Source of the DNA: Rhizophagus prolifer
Taxonomy: Eukaryota > Glomeromycota > Glomeromycetes > Glomerales > Glomeraceae
DNA length: 64,000 nucleotides
Direction of reading: 5' to 3'
Assembly (NCBI GenBank): GCA_019425655.1
Contig: NQWY01033937.1
Coordinates: forward strand, 1-64,000
This document shows, one piece after another, positions 9,976 through 19,777 of this stretch; within the stretch, counting starts at the first letter, position 1; every line of letters begins with the position of its first letter. The position numbers and the translations under genes were made by a program. Below the pieces are notes generated by a model. It did not search any database and was not told the DNA's origin. It saw only the letters and a list, made by a program, of their open reading frames with translations.

Positions 9976-10512
9976 TTAGTTTATAAATTTTGTCGATGCA
10001 TTCATGTAATGTGGGTTTTGCAATAGTCGACTAAATAAAAAGACGTGCCAGTGCTGATTATGCTGGTGAAAATACCCCTGACAATATTCTTTTAAATTTT
10101 CCTCCAAGTTTAAACTTTGAGAAAAAAAGCTTTTTTTATTAAAGTGTTGGATCCCCAAAACCTGATCAACAACCAGCCCCACATACTGATCTTGATGGCT
10201 AATACATAACACTTTTTGGGCAGCCGAAAATGCACTTCGTTGCCCTGAAATAAAATGTGCCAAGTCTGAAACCGAAAGTAACCTTCCCCGAATGTTTGCC
10301 AATCCTTTTACCCAGCTTTGGGTATTTGGAACAGGTGTATATTTTGGTGGATAGATAACTTCTGACACTTCCCCAAGTGGTGCGACGAAGTATTGCCCTC
10401 TCATTTCAAAAGCAATTCCTGACCATCGCTCTGCTTCATTTTGGACTGAAGCGTAATTCTTATTACCTCGTTTAGATAAACGAAGTAACTCGATAAATCC
10501 GTTCGCGGCCAT
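9976..10512 (-). CDS. pilI: PilI, CheW-like coupling protein
   Basis: 178 residues with a single CheW domain. Typical strands are [19 protein letters not shown] at the start of the domain, then [20 protein letters not shown] and [13 protein letters not shown]. PilI couples the receptor PilJ to the kinase ChpA at the inner face of the membrane. It sits between pilH and pilJ in the conserved order. The 57-base gap to pilH holds a small GC-rich hairpin (CGGG...CCCG) at about 10528-10545. That hairpin may tune expression inside the operon. Confidence 0.92.
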   Translation of the reverse strand: MAANGFIELLRLSKRGNKNYASVQNEAERWSGIAFEMRGQYFVAPLGEVSEVIYPPKYTPVPNTQSWVKGLANIRGRLLSVSDLAHFISGQRSAFSAAQKVLCISHQDQYVGLVVDQVLGIQHFNKKSFFSQSLNLEENLKEYCQGYFHQHNQHWHVFLFSRLLQNPHYMNASTKFIN

Positions 10513-10569
10513 ACTCGATCCTATAAGACGGGCTTAGACCCGCCGTTTATGTTTTTATGAATGGATGAG

Positions 10570-10932
10570 TTAATTTAGAAATTGTTTAATTACATCAATC
10601 AATTGCTTTTCTTCAATCGGCTTAATTAAGTAATCAAGCGCGCCTTGACGTTTGCCCCATACTCGGTCAGTTGCCTGATCTTTAGTACTCACAATAACAA
10701 CTGGAATATGCTTAGTGTCTTCATCACGAGTAATCTGACGTGTTGCTTGAAAGCCATTTACACCAGGCATTACAACATCCATTAACACTAAATCAGGCTG
10801 TTCTGCTTTTGCCAAAGTTACACCATCCGCACCATTAGATGCTTCAAGTACATCATAACCATGCTTGGTTAAGATCTCTCTAAAACGATAAGTTTCTGTT
10901 GGTGAGTCATCAACAATAAGAATACGTGCCAT
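10570..10932 (-). CDS. pilH: PilH, single-domain response regulator
   Basis: 120 residues consisting of one receiver domain. The acidic pocket is in ILIVDDS, the phospho-acceptor is D52 (LVLMDVVMPG), the switch threonine/serine region is VVIVSTKDQ and the conserved lysine is in YLIKPIEE. In P. aeruginosa PilH opposes or resets PilG and acts on pilus retraction. It lies 23 bases downstream of pilG, and gene order separates the two paralogues. Confidence 0.93.
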   Translation of the reverse strand: MARILIVDDSPTETYRFREILTKHGYDVLEASNGADGVTLAKAEQPDLVLMDVVMPGVNGFQATRQITRDEDTKHIPVVIVSTKDQATDRVWGKRQGALDYLIKPIEEKQLIDVIKQFLN

Positions 10933-10955
10933 TTCTTTGCCCTTAAATTACTTAA

Positions 10956-11339
10956 TTATGAACTTACATGATTACGAATCGCATTTAGCAATTCATCTTT
11001 GCTAAATGGTTTCGTCAAGTATTCATCTGAACCTACCACACGCCCTTTTGCCTGATCAAATAGACCATCTTTACTTGAGAGCATGATAACGGGAATGTTC
11101 TGATAATTTTGAGAGTTCTTAATCAGAGCACAAGTTTGATAACCGTCTAAACGAGGCATCATGATATCTACAAAAACGATATCTGGATTCGCTTCAGCAA
11201 TTTTAGATAAAGCTTCAAATCCATCGACAGCAGTAATCACTTCACAACCTTCTCGTTGCAATAATGTTTCTGCTGTACGGCGAATAGTTTTTGAGTCATC
11301 AATAACCATTACTTTCAGATTTTGGAACGCATCTTCCAT
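10956..11339 (-). CDS. pilG: PilG, single-domain response regulator
   Basis: 127 residues, one receiver domain: VMVIDDSKT acidic pocket, phospho-acceptor D58 (IVFVDIMMPR), IMLSSKDG switch and YLTKPFSKDE lysine. PilG is the output regulator of the Pil-Chp pathway, promoting pilus extension and, in Pseudomonas, cAMP signalling through FimV/CyaB. It is the first gene of the cluster, so the main promoter should lie in the AT-rich stretch 11340-11555. A GGAAGA Shine-Dalgarno precedes the ATG. Confidence 0.93.
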   Translation of the reverse strand: MEDAFQNLKVMVIDDSKTIRRTAETLLQREGCEVITAVDGFEALSKIAEANPDIVFVDIMMPRLDGYQTCALIKNSQNYQNIPVIMLSSKDGLFDQAKGRVVGSDEYLTKPFSKDELLNAIRNHVSS

Positions 11340-11555
11340 TTAATCTTCCATCCCCATAACATAAAATATAAATGCAATTTAACTTAAATTTGTTTTTACA
11401 GATTTATACGCATTTTTAACATATCTATACTTCTATTTTCAATGAAAGGTTTTTGTCTACTTTCTCATTTATAAACAATAACTTTTAACCTCATCACACT
11501 TTCAAAAAAATTATCATTTTTTTTAGTGGCTTAGCTTTCTTTTTTGGGGAATTTT

Positions 11556-12194
11556 ATGAATAAGCGGGTGAAATACGCCTTTTATAGGAACTGCTTGTCT
11601 GTATTTATAGGCATTGCTTCTTGTGGAGCACTGTTTTTATCTTCCCCAACATTTGCCGCAAATGATGCCCCTAAAGCTGTTTGGTATCGCTATTATGACC
11701 AACATGGGATTGCTAATATCAGTACATCCGTAACTCCTGCACATATCCGTCATGGTTATGAAGCACTCGACCAAAATATGCAGGTCATAAAAAGAAATCC
11801 CCCCTACAATTCAGAGACCGATTTAAATCAATCATCACAACGCGCATTATCAGCCCGATACAGAGAAGAAGATAACAAATTAAAAAAGGCATATAGCAAT
11901 AGTAAAACTGCTGTAATTAAAAGGGACCAAGCTCTATTGGCAATAAAAAAACAAATGAACTATCAGCAAGAACAACTCAACCATTTGCAACAAGATAAAA
12001 TTTTATTTAAACGTCAGGAAATGGAATATTTTCGTAAAGGTGAAAAAGTTCCTGAGAGGCTTAAAGCATTGATTGAAAACAATCTAACCAATATTCTCAA
12101 GGTTAAACAAACACTTGAATTACTTTCAAAAAATTATAATCACACCAACAATGAGTATGAAAATATTATCGAACGTTTAAAAAAGCTTGAATAA
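11556..12194 (+). CDS. Exported coiled-coil protein of unknown function (DUF4124-like N-terminus)
   Basis: 212 residues from the ATG at 11556, which has GGGGA five bases upstream. An upstream TTG in frame is less likely. A signal peptide (about residues 1-35, ending near SSPTFAA) is followed by a short domain, WYRYYDQHGIANISTSVTP. This resembles the DUF4124 'Y.w.D..G...ys' pattern. The C-terminal half is charged and helical, likely a coiled coil. It lies divergently from pilG and 59 bases before an RND efflux operon. Neither neighbour shows what it does. No catalytic motif is visible. Confidence 0.7.
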   Translation: MNKRVKYAFYRNCLSVFIGIASCGALFLSSPTFAANDAPKAVWYRYYDQHGIANISTSVTPAHIRHGYEALDQNMQVIKRNPPYNSETDLNQSSQRALSARYREEDNKLKKAYSNSKTAVIKRDQALLAIKKQMNYQQEQLNHLQQDKILFKRQEMEYFRKGEKVPERLKALIENNLTNILKVKQTLELLSKNYNHTNNEYENIIERLKKLE

Positions 12195-12253
12195 GCGCAC
12201 AGCTTTATCAAGAATAGGGGCAAAATAAAATTTGAACTACAGGATGATGCTGT

Positions 12254-13372
12254 ATGCGCACAACGCATCTTACCCCTTCTACTTTTTTTAAATTAAGCTT
12301 AATTAGCCTGAGTTTGATTTTAGCTGCATGTCATCAGCAAGACGCACCAAAAACAACAGCATCTGAACCAAAAAAAATTGAACTTATTCCTCAAGATTTA
12401 ATTACTGTAAAAGAAGGCTCTGTAGCTACTCAGACCTCTTTTACAGGAACTATTCGTGCAGTACAACAAAGTTCTATTCAAGCTCAAGTCAGTGCGACAG
12501 CAACATCCGTTAATGCAAATGTAGGTCAAAAAGTACAAAAAGGCCAAGTATTAGTCAGATTAAATAATCAAGATAATGCTGCACGTTTAGCTCAAGCTGA
12601 GGCTAATCTTGCTTCTGCTCAGGCACAAGCAGAGCTTGCACGTAATTTGATGAATCGAAAACAAAGATTACTCAATCAAGGCTTTATTGCCCGTGTAGAG
12701 TTTGAACAGAGTCAAGTAGATTATAAGGGTCAACTTGAAAGTGTTAGAGCCCAGCAAGCGAATGTTGATATTGCTAAAAAAGCTAACCGAGATGGCATTA
12801 TTACGAGCCCTATTTCAGGTGTTATTACTAAACGACAAGTTGAACCGGGACAAACTGTATCGGTTGGGCAAACTCTATTTGAAATCGTTAATCCTGATCA
12901 ATTAGAAATACAAGCAAAGTTGCCTATTGAGCAACAATCTGCACTAAAAGTCGGTAGCTCTATTCAATATCAGATTCAGGGTAATTCAAAACAATTACAT
13001 GCCATACTGACTCGGGTCTCACCTGTAGCGGACCAAGATAGTCGACAAATTGAATTCTTTGCAAGCCCTAAAGAAGCAATTGATTCACTCAGTATCGGCG
13101 CATTTATTAATGGCATTATTTTGCAAAATGATCGCAATCAAGGACAAACCATTCCTTTAGATAGTATTCAAAACCTGCAACAAGATCCTTTCGTATGGGT
13201 AATACGCAGTCAGACTATTCAAAAGGTCAAGATTCGGGTAATTGAGCAACGTTACAATGAAAATATTGCTTTGGTACAAGGTTTACAAAGTACAGATCAG
13301 GTAAGTCGTATCCAGTTTGAAGATTCTGATATCAATAAAAAAGTAACGCTTACGGCCGAAAAAAATAAATAA
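12254..13372 (+). CDS. RND efflux periplasmic adaptor lipoprotein (MFP family)
   Basis: 372 residues. The lipobox is LILAAC with the lipidated cysteine at C26. Then come the first half-lipoyl motif (about residues 75-95), an alpha-helical hairpin rich in Ala/Gln (about 100-160), the second lipoyl half (GIITSPISGVITKRQVEPGQ), a beta-barrel and a membrane-proximal domain. This is the standard order of AcrA/MexA-type adaptors, which link an inner-membrane RND pump to an outer-membrane channel. The pump gene follows 15 bases later. No outer-membrane factor gene is present, so the pair must borrow one, as several Acinetobacter RND systems do. I do not recognise it as AdeA, AdeF or AdeI. Confidence 0.9.
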   Translation: MRTTHLTPSTFFKLSLISLSLILAACHQQDAPKTTASEPKKIELIPQDLITVKEGSVATQTSFTGTIRAVQQSSIQAQVSATATSVNANVGQKVQKGQVLVRLNNQDNAARLAQAEANLASAQAQAELARNLMNRKQRLLNQGFIARVEFEQSQVDYKGQLESVRAQQANVDIAKKANRDGIITSPISGVITKRQVEPGQTVSVGQTLFEIVNPDQLEIQAKLPIEQQSALKVGSSIQYQIQGNSKQLHAILTRVSPVADQDSRQIEFFASPKEAIDSLSIGAFINGIILQNDRNQGQTIPLDSIQNLQQDPFVWVIRSQTIQKVKIRVIEQRYNENIALVQGLQSTDQVSRIQFEDSDINKKVTLTAEKNK

Positions 13373-13387
13373 GGTAGCAAATAGCTT

Positions 13388-16300
13388 ATGTGGTTTACCC
13401 GAATCAGTGTGAAGTACCCCGTTTTTACCATTATGATGATGCTGTGCTTAATGGTACTCGGGTTAGCCTCTTGGAAACGCATGACGGTTGAAGAGTTTCC
13501 TAATGTAGATTTCCCATTCGTAGTCGTTACCACGCAATATGCTGGTGCCTCACCTGAAGCGGTTGAGTCAGATATTACCAAAAAACTCGAAGACCAAATC
13601 AACACGATTTCAGGCATTAAACAAATTACTTCACGTTCAAGTGAAGGGTCTTCGATGGTGATTGCCGAGTTTAATCTTGATACCTCTTCTGCAATTGCAG
13701 CACAAGATGTGCGCGACAAAATTGCTCCTGTTATCGCTCAATTTCGTGATGAGATTGATACGCCGATTGTGCAACGCTACGATCCTTCATCTAGCCCAAT
13801 TATGTCGGTGGTGTTTGAGTCGAATACGATGAGCTTGGCTCAATTAAGTTCGTATGTAGATAAAAAAATTGTGCCTCAGCTTAAAACCGTTTCTGGTGTA
13901 GGTAATGTCAATCTACTTGGTGATGCTAAACGTCAAATCCGTATAAAAATCCATCCTGAACAATTGCAAAGCTACGGTATTGGTATTGATCAGGTTATTA
14001 ACACGCTAAAAAATGAAAACATAGAAGTCCCTGCGGGAACTTTACAGCAAAAGAATTCTGAACTCGTTGTACAGATTCAATCAAAAGTTATTCATCCTTT
14101 TGGTTTTGGTGATTTGGTTATTGCCAATAAAAATGGTTCCCCTATTTTTTTAAAACAAGTAGCAACTGTTGAAGATACTCAAGCCGAACTGCAATCTAGT
14201 GCTTTTTATAATGGAAGAACGGCTGTCTCTATCGATATTTTAAAAAGTTCCGATGCTAATGTAATTCAAGTCGTCGATAAAACTTACCAAACGTTAGAGA
14301 AGCTAAAAACTCAAATGCCTGCGGGTTTAAATTATAAAGTCGTGGCAGACAGCTCCAAAGGTATTCGCGCTTCAATTAAAGATGTAGTTCGTACCATTCT
14401 TGAAGGGGCAGGCTTAGCAGTTTTAATTGTTTTACTCTTTTTAGGTTCTTTCCGTTCTACCGTCATTACAGGTTTAACTTTACCGATTACCCTGCTTGGA
14501 ACATTAACCTTCATTTGGGCTTTTGGGTTTAGTATTAACATGATGACGCTGTTAGCCCTGTCACTGAGTATTGGTCTGTTAATTGATGACGCGATTGTAG
14601 TTCGAGAAAACATAGTTAGACATACTGAGCTTGGCAAAGACCATGTCACCGCGGCTTTAGATGGCACCAAAGAAATTGGTTTAGCCGTACTCGCAACCAC
14701 ACTTACCATTGTGGCAGTATTTTTACCTGTTGCCTTCATGGGTGGTTTAATTGGCCGTTTCTTCTACCAGTTTGGGGTAACTGTAAGTACAGCTGTTCTT
14801 ATTTCCATGTTTATCAGTTTTACACTCGACCCAATGCTTTCAGCACATTGGAAAGATCCGGTAAAGAAAAAAGAAAGTCGACTACAACGTTTTTTTAATC
14901 GTATTTCTAAATTATTAGATGGCCTTACCCATATTTATGAAAAGTTGTTGAAGCTTGCTCTGCACTTTCGTTTTATTACAGTCATTATTGCGATTGCTTC
15001 ACTATTCGCTGCCTTAGGTTTATCGAAGCTTATTGGAACCGAATTTGTACCAGTCCCAGATAAAGGCGAAATTCGTATTCAGTTCGAGACGCCCGTCGAT
15101 GCTTCTTTGGAATATACCCAAGCCAAACTACATCAAGTCGATCAAATTATTAGGCAATTCCCTGATGTTGTTTCTACCTACGGGGTTGTAAATAGCACAA
15201 TAAACTCTGGGAAAAACCATGCGGGTTTAGGAGTGACTTTAAAACCAAAACAAGAACGTAGTTCAGACTTAGCAACGCTCAACAATGAGTTCCGTGATCG
15301 TTTGCAAACCGTAGCGGGCATTCATGTTACTTCCGTTGCTGCTGCTCAAGATTCAGTTTCTGGTGGTCAAAAGCCTATCATGATTTCCATTAAGGGAACT
15401 GACCTGAATGAGCTGCAAAAAATTTCAAATCGGTTTATGACTGAAATGGGCAAAATTAAAGGTGTAGTCGATTTAGAAAGCTCTTTAAAAGAGCTAAAAC
15501 CAACTTTAGGTGTTCATATTAATCGTATACTGGCAAGTGACTTAGGCTTGTCTGTTTCCCAAGTTGCCAATGTAATCCGTCCATTAATTGCAGGCGATAA
15601 TGTCACAACGTGGGAAGATCGTGACGGCGAAACCTATGACGTTAATATTCGGTTAAATGAAGACAAACGCATGCTTCCTCAGGACATTCAAAATATATAT
15701 CTCAACTCAAACAAAACTGGTGCAAATGGACAACCAATATTAGTTCCATTGAGTGCAGTAGCAACAACTGAGGAAAAACTCGGCGCGTCACAAATTAATC
15801 GACGCGATCTTGAACGTGAAGTACTCATTCAAGCTAATACATCGGGACGCCCAAGTGGAGATATCGGGAAAGATATTGATAAAATGCAAAAAGCATTTAA
15901 GTTGCCTGCTGGTTATACCTTCAATACCCAAGGGGCTAATGCCGACATGGCCGAGTCTGCAGGTTATGCATTAACTGCTATTACGCTTTCCATTGTATTT
16001 ATTTATATTGTTTTGGGTTCTCAGTTTAATAGTTTTATTCACCCAGCTGCGATTATGGCATCTTTGCCGCTGTCATTGATTGGGGTATTTCTTGCCCTCT
16101 TCTTGTTTAGAAGTACCCTAAATCTATTTTCGATTATTGGCATCATTATGCTCATGGGGCTGGTAACCAAAAACGCGATTTTACTTATCGACTTTATTAA
16201 AAAGTCCATGGAACATGGGGAAAGTCGTTATGATGCTATTTTACAAGCGGGTAAAACCCGTTTACGCCCAATCTTAATGACCACAAGTGCGATGGTCATG

Positions 16301-16486
16301 GGTATGGTTCCATTAGCTTTAGGCTTGGGTGAAGGTGGAGAGCAAAGTGCACCAATGGCTCATGCTGTTATTGGTGGTGTAATCACCTCTACCCTGTTGA
16401 CACTAGTAGTTGTACCCGTCATTTTCACTTATCTGGATGACTTGAAAAACTTTCTGCTGCGTCAAACTCGACGATTCATGTCATAA
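13388..16486 (+). CDS. RND efflux pump permease
   Basis: 1032 residues with two homologous halves, each with a membrane helix, a large periplasmic loop and a membrane block. The adjacent acidic pair of helix 4 is present (GLLIDDAIVVREN), and the helix 10-11 region reads LMGLVTKNAILLIDF. Both are proton-relay hallmarks of the AcrB/MexB type. Substrate cannot be read from sequence. It is translationally close to the adaptor gene and is followed by proS, whose own promoter lies in the gap. No local TetR or two-component regulator accompanies the pair. Confidence 0.92.
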   Translation: MWFTRISVKYPVFTIMMMLCLMVLGLASWKRMTVEEFPNVDFPFVVVTTQYAGASPEAVESDITKKLEDQINTISGIKQITSRSSEGSSMVIAEFNLDTSSAIAAQDVRDKIAPVIAQFRDEIDTPIVQRYDPSSSPIMSVVFESNTMSLAQLSSYVDKKIVPQLKTVSGVGNVNLLGDAKRQIRIKIHPEQLQSYGIGIDQVINTLKNENIEVPAGTLQQKNSELVVQIQSKVIHPFGFGDLVIANKNGSPIFLKQVATVEDTQAELQSSAFYNGRTAVSIDILKSSDANVIQVVDKTYQTLEKLKTQMPAGLNYKVVADSSKGIRASIKDVVRTILEGAGLAVLIVLLFLGSFRSTVITGLTLPITLLGTLTFIWAFGFSINMMTLLALSLSIGLLIDDAIVVRENIVRHTELGKDHVTAALDGTKEIGLAVLATTLTIVAVFLPVAFMGGLIGRFFYQFGVTVSTAVLISMFISFTLDPMLSAHWKDPVKKKESRLQRFFNRISKLLDGLTHIYEKLLKLALHFRFITVIIAIASLFAALGLSKLIGTEFVPVPDKGEIRIQFETPVDASLEYTQAKLHQVDQIIRQFPDVVSTYGVVNSTINSGKNHAGLGVTLKPKQERSSDLATLNNEFRDRLQTVAGIHVTSVAAAQDSVSGGQKPIMISIKGTDLNELQKISNRFMTEMGKIKGVVDLESSLKELKPTLGVHINRILASDLGLSVSQVANVIRPLIAGDNVTTWEDRDGETYDVNIRLNEDKRMLPQDIQNIYLNSNKTGANGQPILVPLSAVATTEEKLGASQINRRDLEREVLIQANTSGRPSGDIGKDIDKMQKAFKLPAGYTFNTQGANADMAESAGYALTAITLSIVFIYIVLGSQFNSFIHPAAIMASLPLSLIGVFLALFLFRSTLNLFSIIGIIMLMGLVTKNAILLIDFIKKSMEHGESRYDAILQAGKTRLRPILMTTSAMVMGMVPLALGLGEGGEQSAPMAHAVIGGVITSTLLTLVVVPVIFTYLDDLKNFLLRQTRRFMS

Positions 16487-16500
16487 TGCAGCGACTATCG

Positions 16501-16506
16501 TATAAT
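16501..16506 (+). promoter_or_regulatory. Probable -10 box of proS
   Basis: A consensus TATAAT lies 41 bases before the proS start, between the RND pump and proS. The -35 region is weak (ATGTCA at 17-base spacing), so only the -10 is called. Confidence 0.45.
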
Positions 16507-16546
16507 CTGCGTTTTTATAACGCTTAACTTTTTTAGGACTTTTTCC

Positions 16547-18262
16547 ATGCGCGCAAGCCGCTTTTTATTTGCAACGTTGAGAGAAACCCCAAACGATGCT
16601 GAAGTGATTTCACATCAGCTTATGTTACGTGCGGGGATGATTCGTAAATTGGCATCAGGTTTATATACATGGCTGCCGATGGGAACACGTGTGCTTAAAA
16701 AAGTTGATGCTATTGTTCGTGAAGAAATGAATCGTTCAGGTGCTATGGAAGTATTCATGCCCGTGACCCAACCCGCAAGCTTGTGGGAAGAATCAGGTCG
16801 TTATGAACAATACGGCCCTGAATTATTACGCTTCAAAGATCGTCACGACAACCCGTTTGTGCTTGGTCCTACACATGAAGAAGTAATTACCGATTTAGCA
16901 CGTAACGAGCTAAAAAGTTATAAACAACTTCCTGTAAATTTCTATCAAATTCAAACCAAATTCCGTGATGAAATTCGTCCACGTTTTGGTGTAATGCGTT
17001 CACGCGAGTTCATTATGAAAGATGCTTATTCTTTCCATGCAACTCAAGAATCATTACAAGAAACTTATGACGTGATGTACGACACTTATAGCCGTATTTT
17101 TACTCGCTTAGGTTTAGACTTCCGCCCAGTTCAAGCTGATACAGGTTCAATTGGTGGTTCAGCTTCACATGAATTCCATGTATTGGCTTCAAGTGGTGAA
17201 GATGACATCGCATTTTCAACTGAATCTGATTATGCAGCAAACGTTGAAATGGCTGAGGCAGTTTTAGTTGGTGAGCGTGCAGCACCTGCACAAGAATTTA
17301 AATTGGTTGAAACACCAAACCAAAAAACAATTGATGATGTTTGCCAGTTCTTAAATGCTGATCCTAAACAATCAGTAAAAGCATTATTGGTTCAAGGTAT
17401 TGCTGATGAAAAAGGCAATGTTCCTGTGGTTGCCCTATTCTTACGTGGCGATCACGAACTGAATGAAATTAAAGCTGAGAAGCATCCTTTAGTTGCTACC
17501 CCTCTTACATTTGCAACTGAAGAGCAACTTCAAGCATTTGGTTTAACGGCTGGCTTTACAGGTCCACAAGGTTTAGTTGAAAAAGGCTTAACAGTTATTG
17601 TTGATCGTGCCGCATCTGTTCTTTCTGATTTCGTTGCTGGTGCAAATGAAGCTGATAAACATGCTGTAGGCGTAAACTGGGAACGTGATGCGCAAATCAC
17701 TGAAGTCTTTGATTTGCGTAATGTGGTTGAAGGCGACCCATCTCCAGATGGTAAAGGCACGATCCAAATTAAACGCGGTATTGAAGTAGGTCATATTTTC
17801 CAGCTTGGTACTAAGTACTCTGAAGCTTTAGGTTGTAAAGTTTTAGGTGAAGATGGTAAGCCATTTACAGTAACAATGGGCTGTTACGGTATTGGTGTAA
17901 CACGTGTAGTTGCAGCTGCAATTGAACAAAACTACGATGACAAAGGTATTATTTGGCCACAAGCGATTGCTCCTTTTGAAATCGCAATTGTTCCAATGAA
18001 TGCACACAAATCACCTCGTACTCTTGAAGCAGCTGAAGCACTTTATGCAGAACTTCAAGCTCAAGGTTTTGACGTATTACTTGATGACCGTAACGAACGT
18101 CCAGGCGTTAAATTCTCTGACCTTGAGTTAATGGGTATTCCACACCGTATTGTGATTGGTGAGAAAGGTCTTGATGCTGGTACTTTTGAATATAAAGGTC
18201 GCCGCGATGCTGAAGCGAGCAATTTAACTAAAGAAGAACTTGCAGCTAAATTAGCTCGTTAA
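16547..18262 (+). CDS. proS: Prolyl-tRNA synthetase
   Basis: 571 residues, the usual length of the bacterial type. Class II synthetase motif 1 ([16 protein letters not shown]), motif 2 ([21 protein letters not shown], shown as [17 protein letters not shown]) and motif 3 ([13 protein letters not shown]) are present. A YbaK-like editing insertion lies between motifs 2 and 3 (about residues 225-400). The C-terminal anticodon-binding domain includes [16 protein letters not shown]. It charges tRNA-Pro in the cytoplasm and clears mischarged alanine through the insertion domain. It is a single essential gene with its own terminator. Confidence 0.98.
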   Translation: MRASRFLFATLRETPNDAEVISHQLMLRAGMIRKLASGLYTWLPMGTRVLKKVDAIVREEMNRSGAMEVFMPVTQPASLWEESGRYEQYGPELLRFKDRHDNPFVLGPTHEEVITDLARNELKSYKQLPVNFYQIQTKFRDEIRPRFGVMRSREFIMKDAYSFHATQESLQETYDVMYDTYSRIFTRLGLDFRPVQADTGSIGGSASHEFHVLASSGEDDIAFSTESDYAANVEMAEAVLVGERAAPAQEFKLVETPNQKTIDDVCQFLNADPKQSVKALLVQGIADEKGNVPVVALFLRGDHELNEIKAEKHPLVATPLTFATEEQLQAFGLTAGFTGPQGLVEKGLTVIVDRAASVLSDFVAGANEADKHAVGVNWERDAQITEVFDLRNVVEGDPSPDGKGTIQIKRGIEVGHIFQLGTKYSEALGCKVLGEDGKPFTVTMGCYGIGVTRVVAAAIEQNYDDKGIIWPQAIAPFEIAIVPMNAHKSPRTLEAAEALYAELQAQGFDVLLDDRNERPGVKFSDLELMGIPHRIVIGEKGLDAGTFEYKGRRDAEASNLTKEELAAKLAR

Positions 18263-18274
18263 TAAATACATAAA

Positions 18275-18306
18275 TAAAAAAGCAGCTTTTAGAAGCTGCT
18301 TTTTTT
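18275..18306. terminator. Bidirectional terminator between proS and the YegP-like gene
   Basis: AGCAGCTT / AAGCTGCT stem with TTAG loop, A-run before and T-run after, so it can serve both converging genes. Confidence 0.85.
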
Positions 18307-18316
18307 ACATTTAATT

Positions 18317-18658
18317 TTATGCCTGAACCGTTAAATCTTTAATGGTTGTCGAAGATCCATTGGTTTTAACCGATTCAATCCCTTTGTCGCGTGATGCTTC
18401 GCTCGCGTAGAACTGACTCGTACCAATAATTTGATGATTGGCTGCTTTTAAATTGAAGTAAGGTTTTCCATTTTTTGCAGTTAAACGATCGTATCGCCCA
18501 TCGTCACCACTATTTTTTTGAACTGACTCAATACCATTGACTGCCGACGCTTTTGCTTTATATAGCTCACTATTTAAAATAATTTCGCCATTACCAGCCT
18601 TGAGTACAAAGCGATATTGTCCATCACTCGCTTGTGAAATCTCGTACCATCCTGCCAT
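18317..18658 (-). CDS. YegP-family protein (two DUF1508 repeats)
   Basis: 113 residues built from two tandem copies of the roughly 50-residue DUF1508 repeat. The first runs from GWYEISQASDGQYRFVLKA to GIESVQKN, the second from RYDRLTAKNGKPYFNLKA to GIESVKTN. E. coli YegP has the same two-repeat plan. The function is unknown. It is convergent with proS. An 8-bp inverted repeat lies just upstream of its start codon. Confidence 0.9.
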   Translation of the reverse strand: MAGWYEISQASDGQYRFVLKAGNGEIILNSELYKAKASAVNGIESVQKNSGDDGRYDRLTAKNGKPYFNLKAANHQIIGTSQFYASEASRDKGIESVKTNGSSTTIKDLTVQA

Positions 18659-18690
18659 ATGAACCTCGTTTTTTTGTTGATGTGGGTATG

Positions 18691-18717
18691 ACTTTCGTTA
18701 TTATTCTGGACGAAAGT
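18691..18717. repeat. Inverted repeat upstream of the YegP-like gene
   Basis: ACTTTCGT (18691-18698) and ACGAAAGT (18710-18717) are perfect complements, 33 bases before the YegP start. It may be an operator or a leader hairpin. The rest of the gap to 18868 shows no gene. Confidence 0.5.
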
Positions 18718-18868
18718 TATTTGTTATTGATGACAATATAAATGAGGTGTGTAACTTTGGATAGACTACTTTTTATACATTATCGTAATAAAATTATAAG
18801 GATGTTGAAAGTTAAAAAGGTAGAGGCTACATGAGTACCCCTACCAAAATGTAATTAAAATTAACAAA

Positions 18869-19213
18869 TTAAGCTTTTTTTACAAATTCAGATTTTAATT
18901 TCATCTGACCAATACCATCAATTTTGCAATCAATATTATGGCCATCACTTGCATCTGGAACTAAACGAATTGTTTTTACTTTTGTTCCTACTTTTACAAC
19001 CGAAGATGAACCTTTAATTTTTAAATCTTTAATCACAGTGACACTATCGCCATCTGCCAAGACATTACCATTTGCATCTTTAATCACTTCTTGATCATCA
19101 CTAATTGAAGTTTCCCCTTCCTTCCACTCATGTGAGCATTCAGGGCAAATTAATAAGTCGCCGTCTTGATAGGTATATTCTGATTGGCATTTTGGGCAAT
19201 TTGGCAAAGACAT
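18869..19213 (-). CDS. YjdM/PhnA-family zinc-ribbon protein
   Basis: 114 residues from the ATG at 19213, which has GAG seven bases upstream. A TTG start 12 bases earlier is less likely. An N-terminal zinc ribbon has two CxxC pairs (CPKC and CPEC), followed by the small conserved PhnA beta domain ([15 protein letters not shown]). Despite the old name, the family is not shown to act on phosphonates here, and no phn gene is nearby. Family membership is clear and the role is unknown. Confidence 0.9.
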   Translation of the reverse strand: MSLPNCPKCQSEYTYQDGDLLICPECSHEWKEGETSISDDQEVIKDANGNVLADGDSVTVIKDLKIKGSSSVVKVGTKVKTIRLVPDASDGHNIDCKIDGIGQMKLKSEFVKKA

Positions 19214-19256
19214 AAAAAATCTCAAAAAGTATATTATGCGAGATATGACTCATTTT

Positions 19257-19631
19257 TTAAAGTTTTAAATAAAAGACTTTTACCAAAAAAAACAATAAAT
19301 AGTCTTTTAAAATAATCGCATGGTTATGTTCCACATCTTTTGCTGAATATAAAAGCGTAACTGTATGTTTTACTGCAATGTGCTGTAGCTCTTCGACTGC
19401 GGAGTTGGTTTCTAGCTCTTTTAAATAACGTCGCTTAAATTCTTCCCAATGATCTGGCGTTGCCGCATGGAACCACTTGCGCAATTCAGTTGAAGGCGCC
19501 ACTTCTTTTAACCACAAATCTAAATGGGCATTTTCTTTACTTATTCCGCGGCTCCATAGCCGATCAACTAATATTCGTTTTCCATCATTGGCACTTACAT
19601 GTTCATAAATTCTTTTAATGTGTATTTCCAT
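19257..19631 (-). CDS. DUF488-family protein (YeaO-like)
   Basis: 124 residues. The family signature DRLWSRGISKENAHLDLWLKEVAPS lies at about residues 22-46 (core DRLWSRGI and LKEVAPS). The later RRYLKEL and TLLYSAKD blocks are also conserved. DUF488 proteins are small cytosolic proteins of unknown function found across bacteria. The last 15 residues (LLFFLVKVFYLKL) are hydrophobic and go beyond the usual family end. A stop-loss extension is therefore possible. It stands in a run of minus-strand small genes without an obvious shared role. Confidence 0.85.
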   Translation of the reverse strand: MEIHIKRIYEHVSANDGKRILVDRLWSRGISKENAHLDLWLKEVAPSTELRKWFHAATPDHWEEFKRRYLKELETNSAVEELQHIAVKHTVTLLYSAKDVEHNHAIILKDYLLFFLVKVFYLKL

Positions 19632-19712
19632 CTCTTTTTCTCACTAGACAGCCTCATTGTTTAGGCCTCATCAACACATTTAATATTTTGTTCTCTTTTA
19701 ATCGTAATTAAA

Positions 19713-19748
19713 AAGAAAAAAGTGAGTAGTTCTCTACTCACTTTTTTC
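19713..19748 (-). terminator. Terminator of the SRPBCC gene
   Basis: AGTGAGTAG / CTACTCACT stem, TTCT loop, flanked by A and T runs. It lies 30 bases beyond the stop of the minus-strand SRPBCC gene. Confidence 0.8.
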
Positions 19749-19777
19749 TTTAGGATGCCCAAATTTAAAAAAGACGA

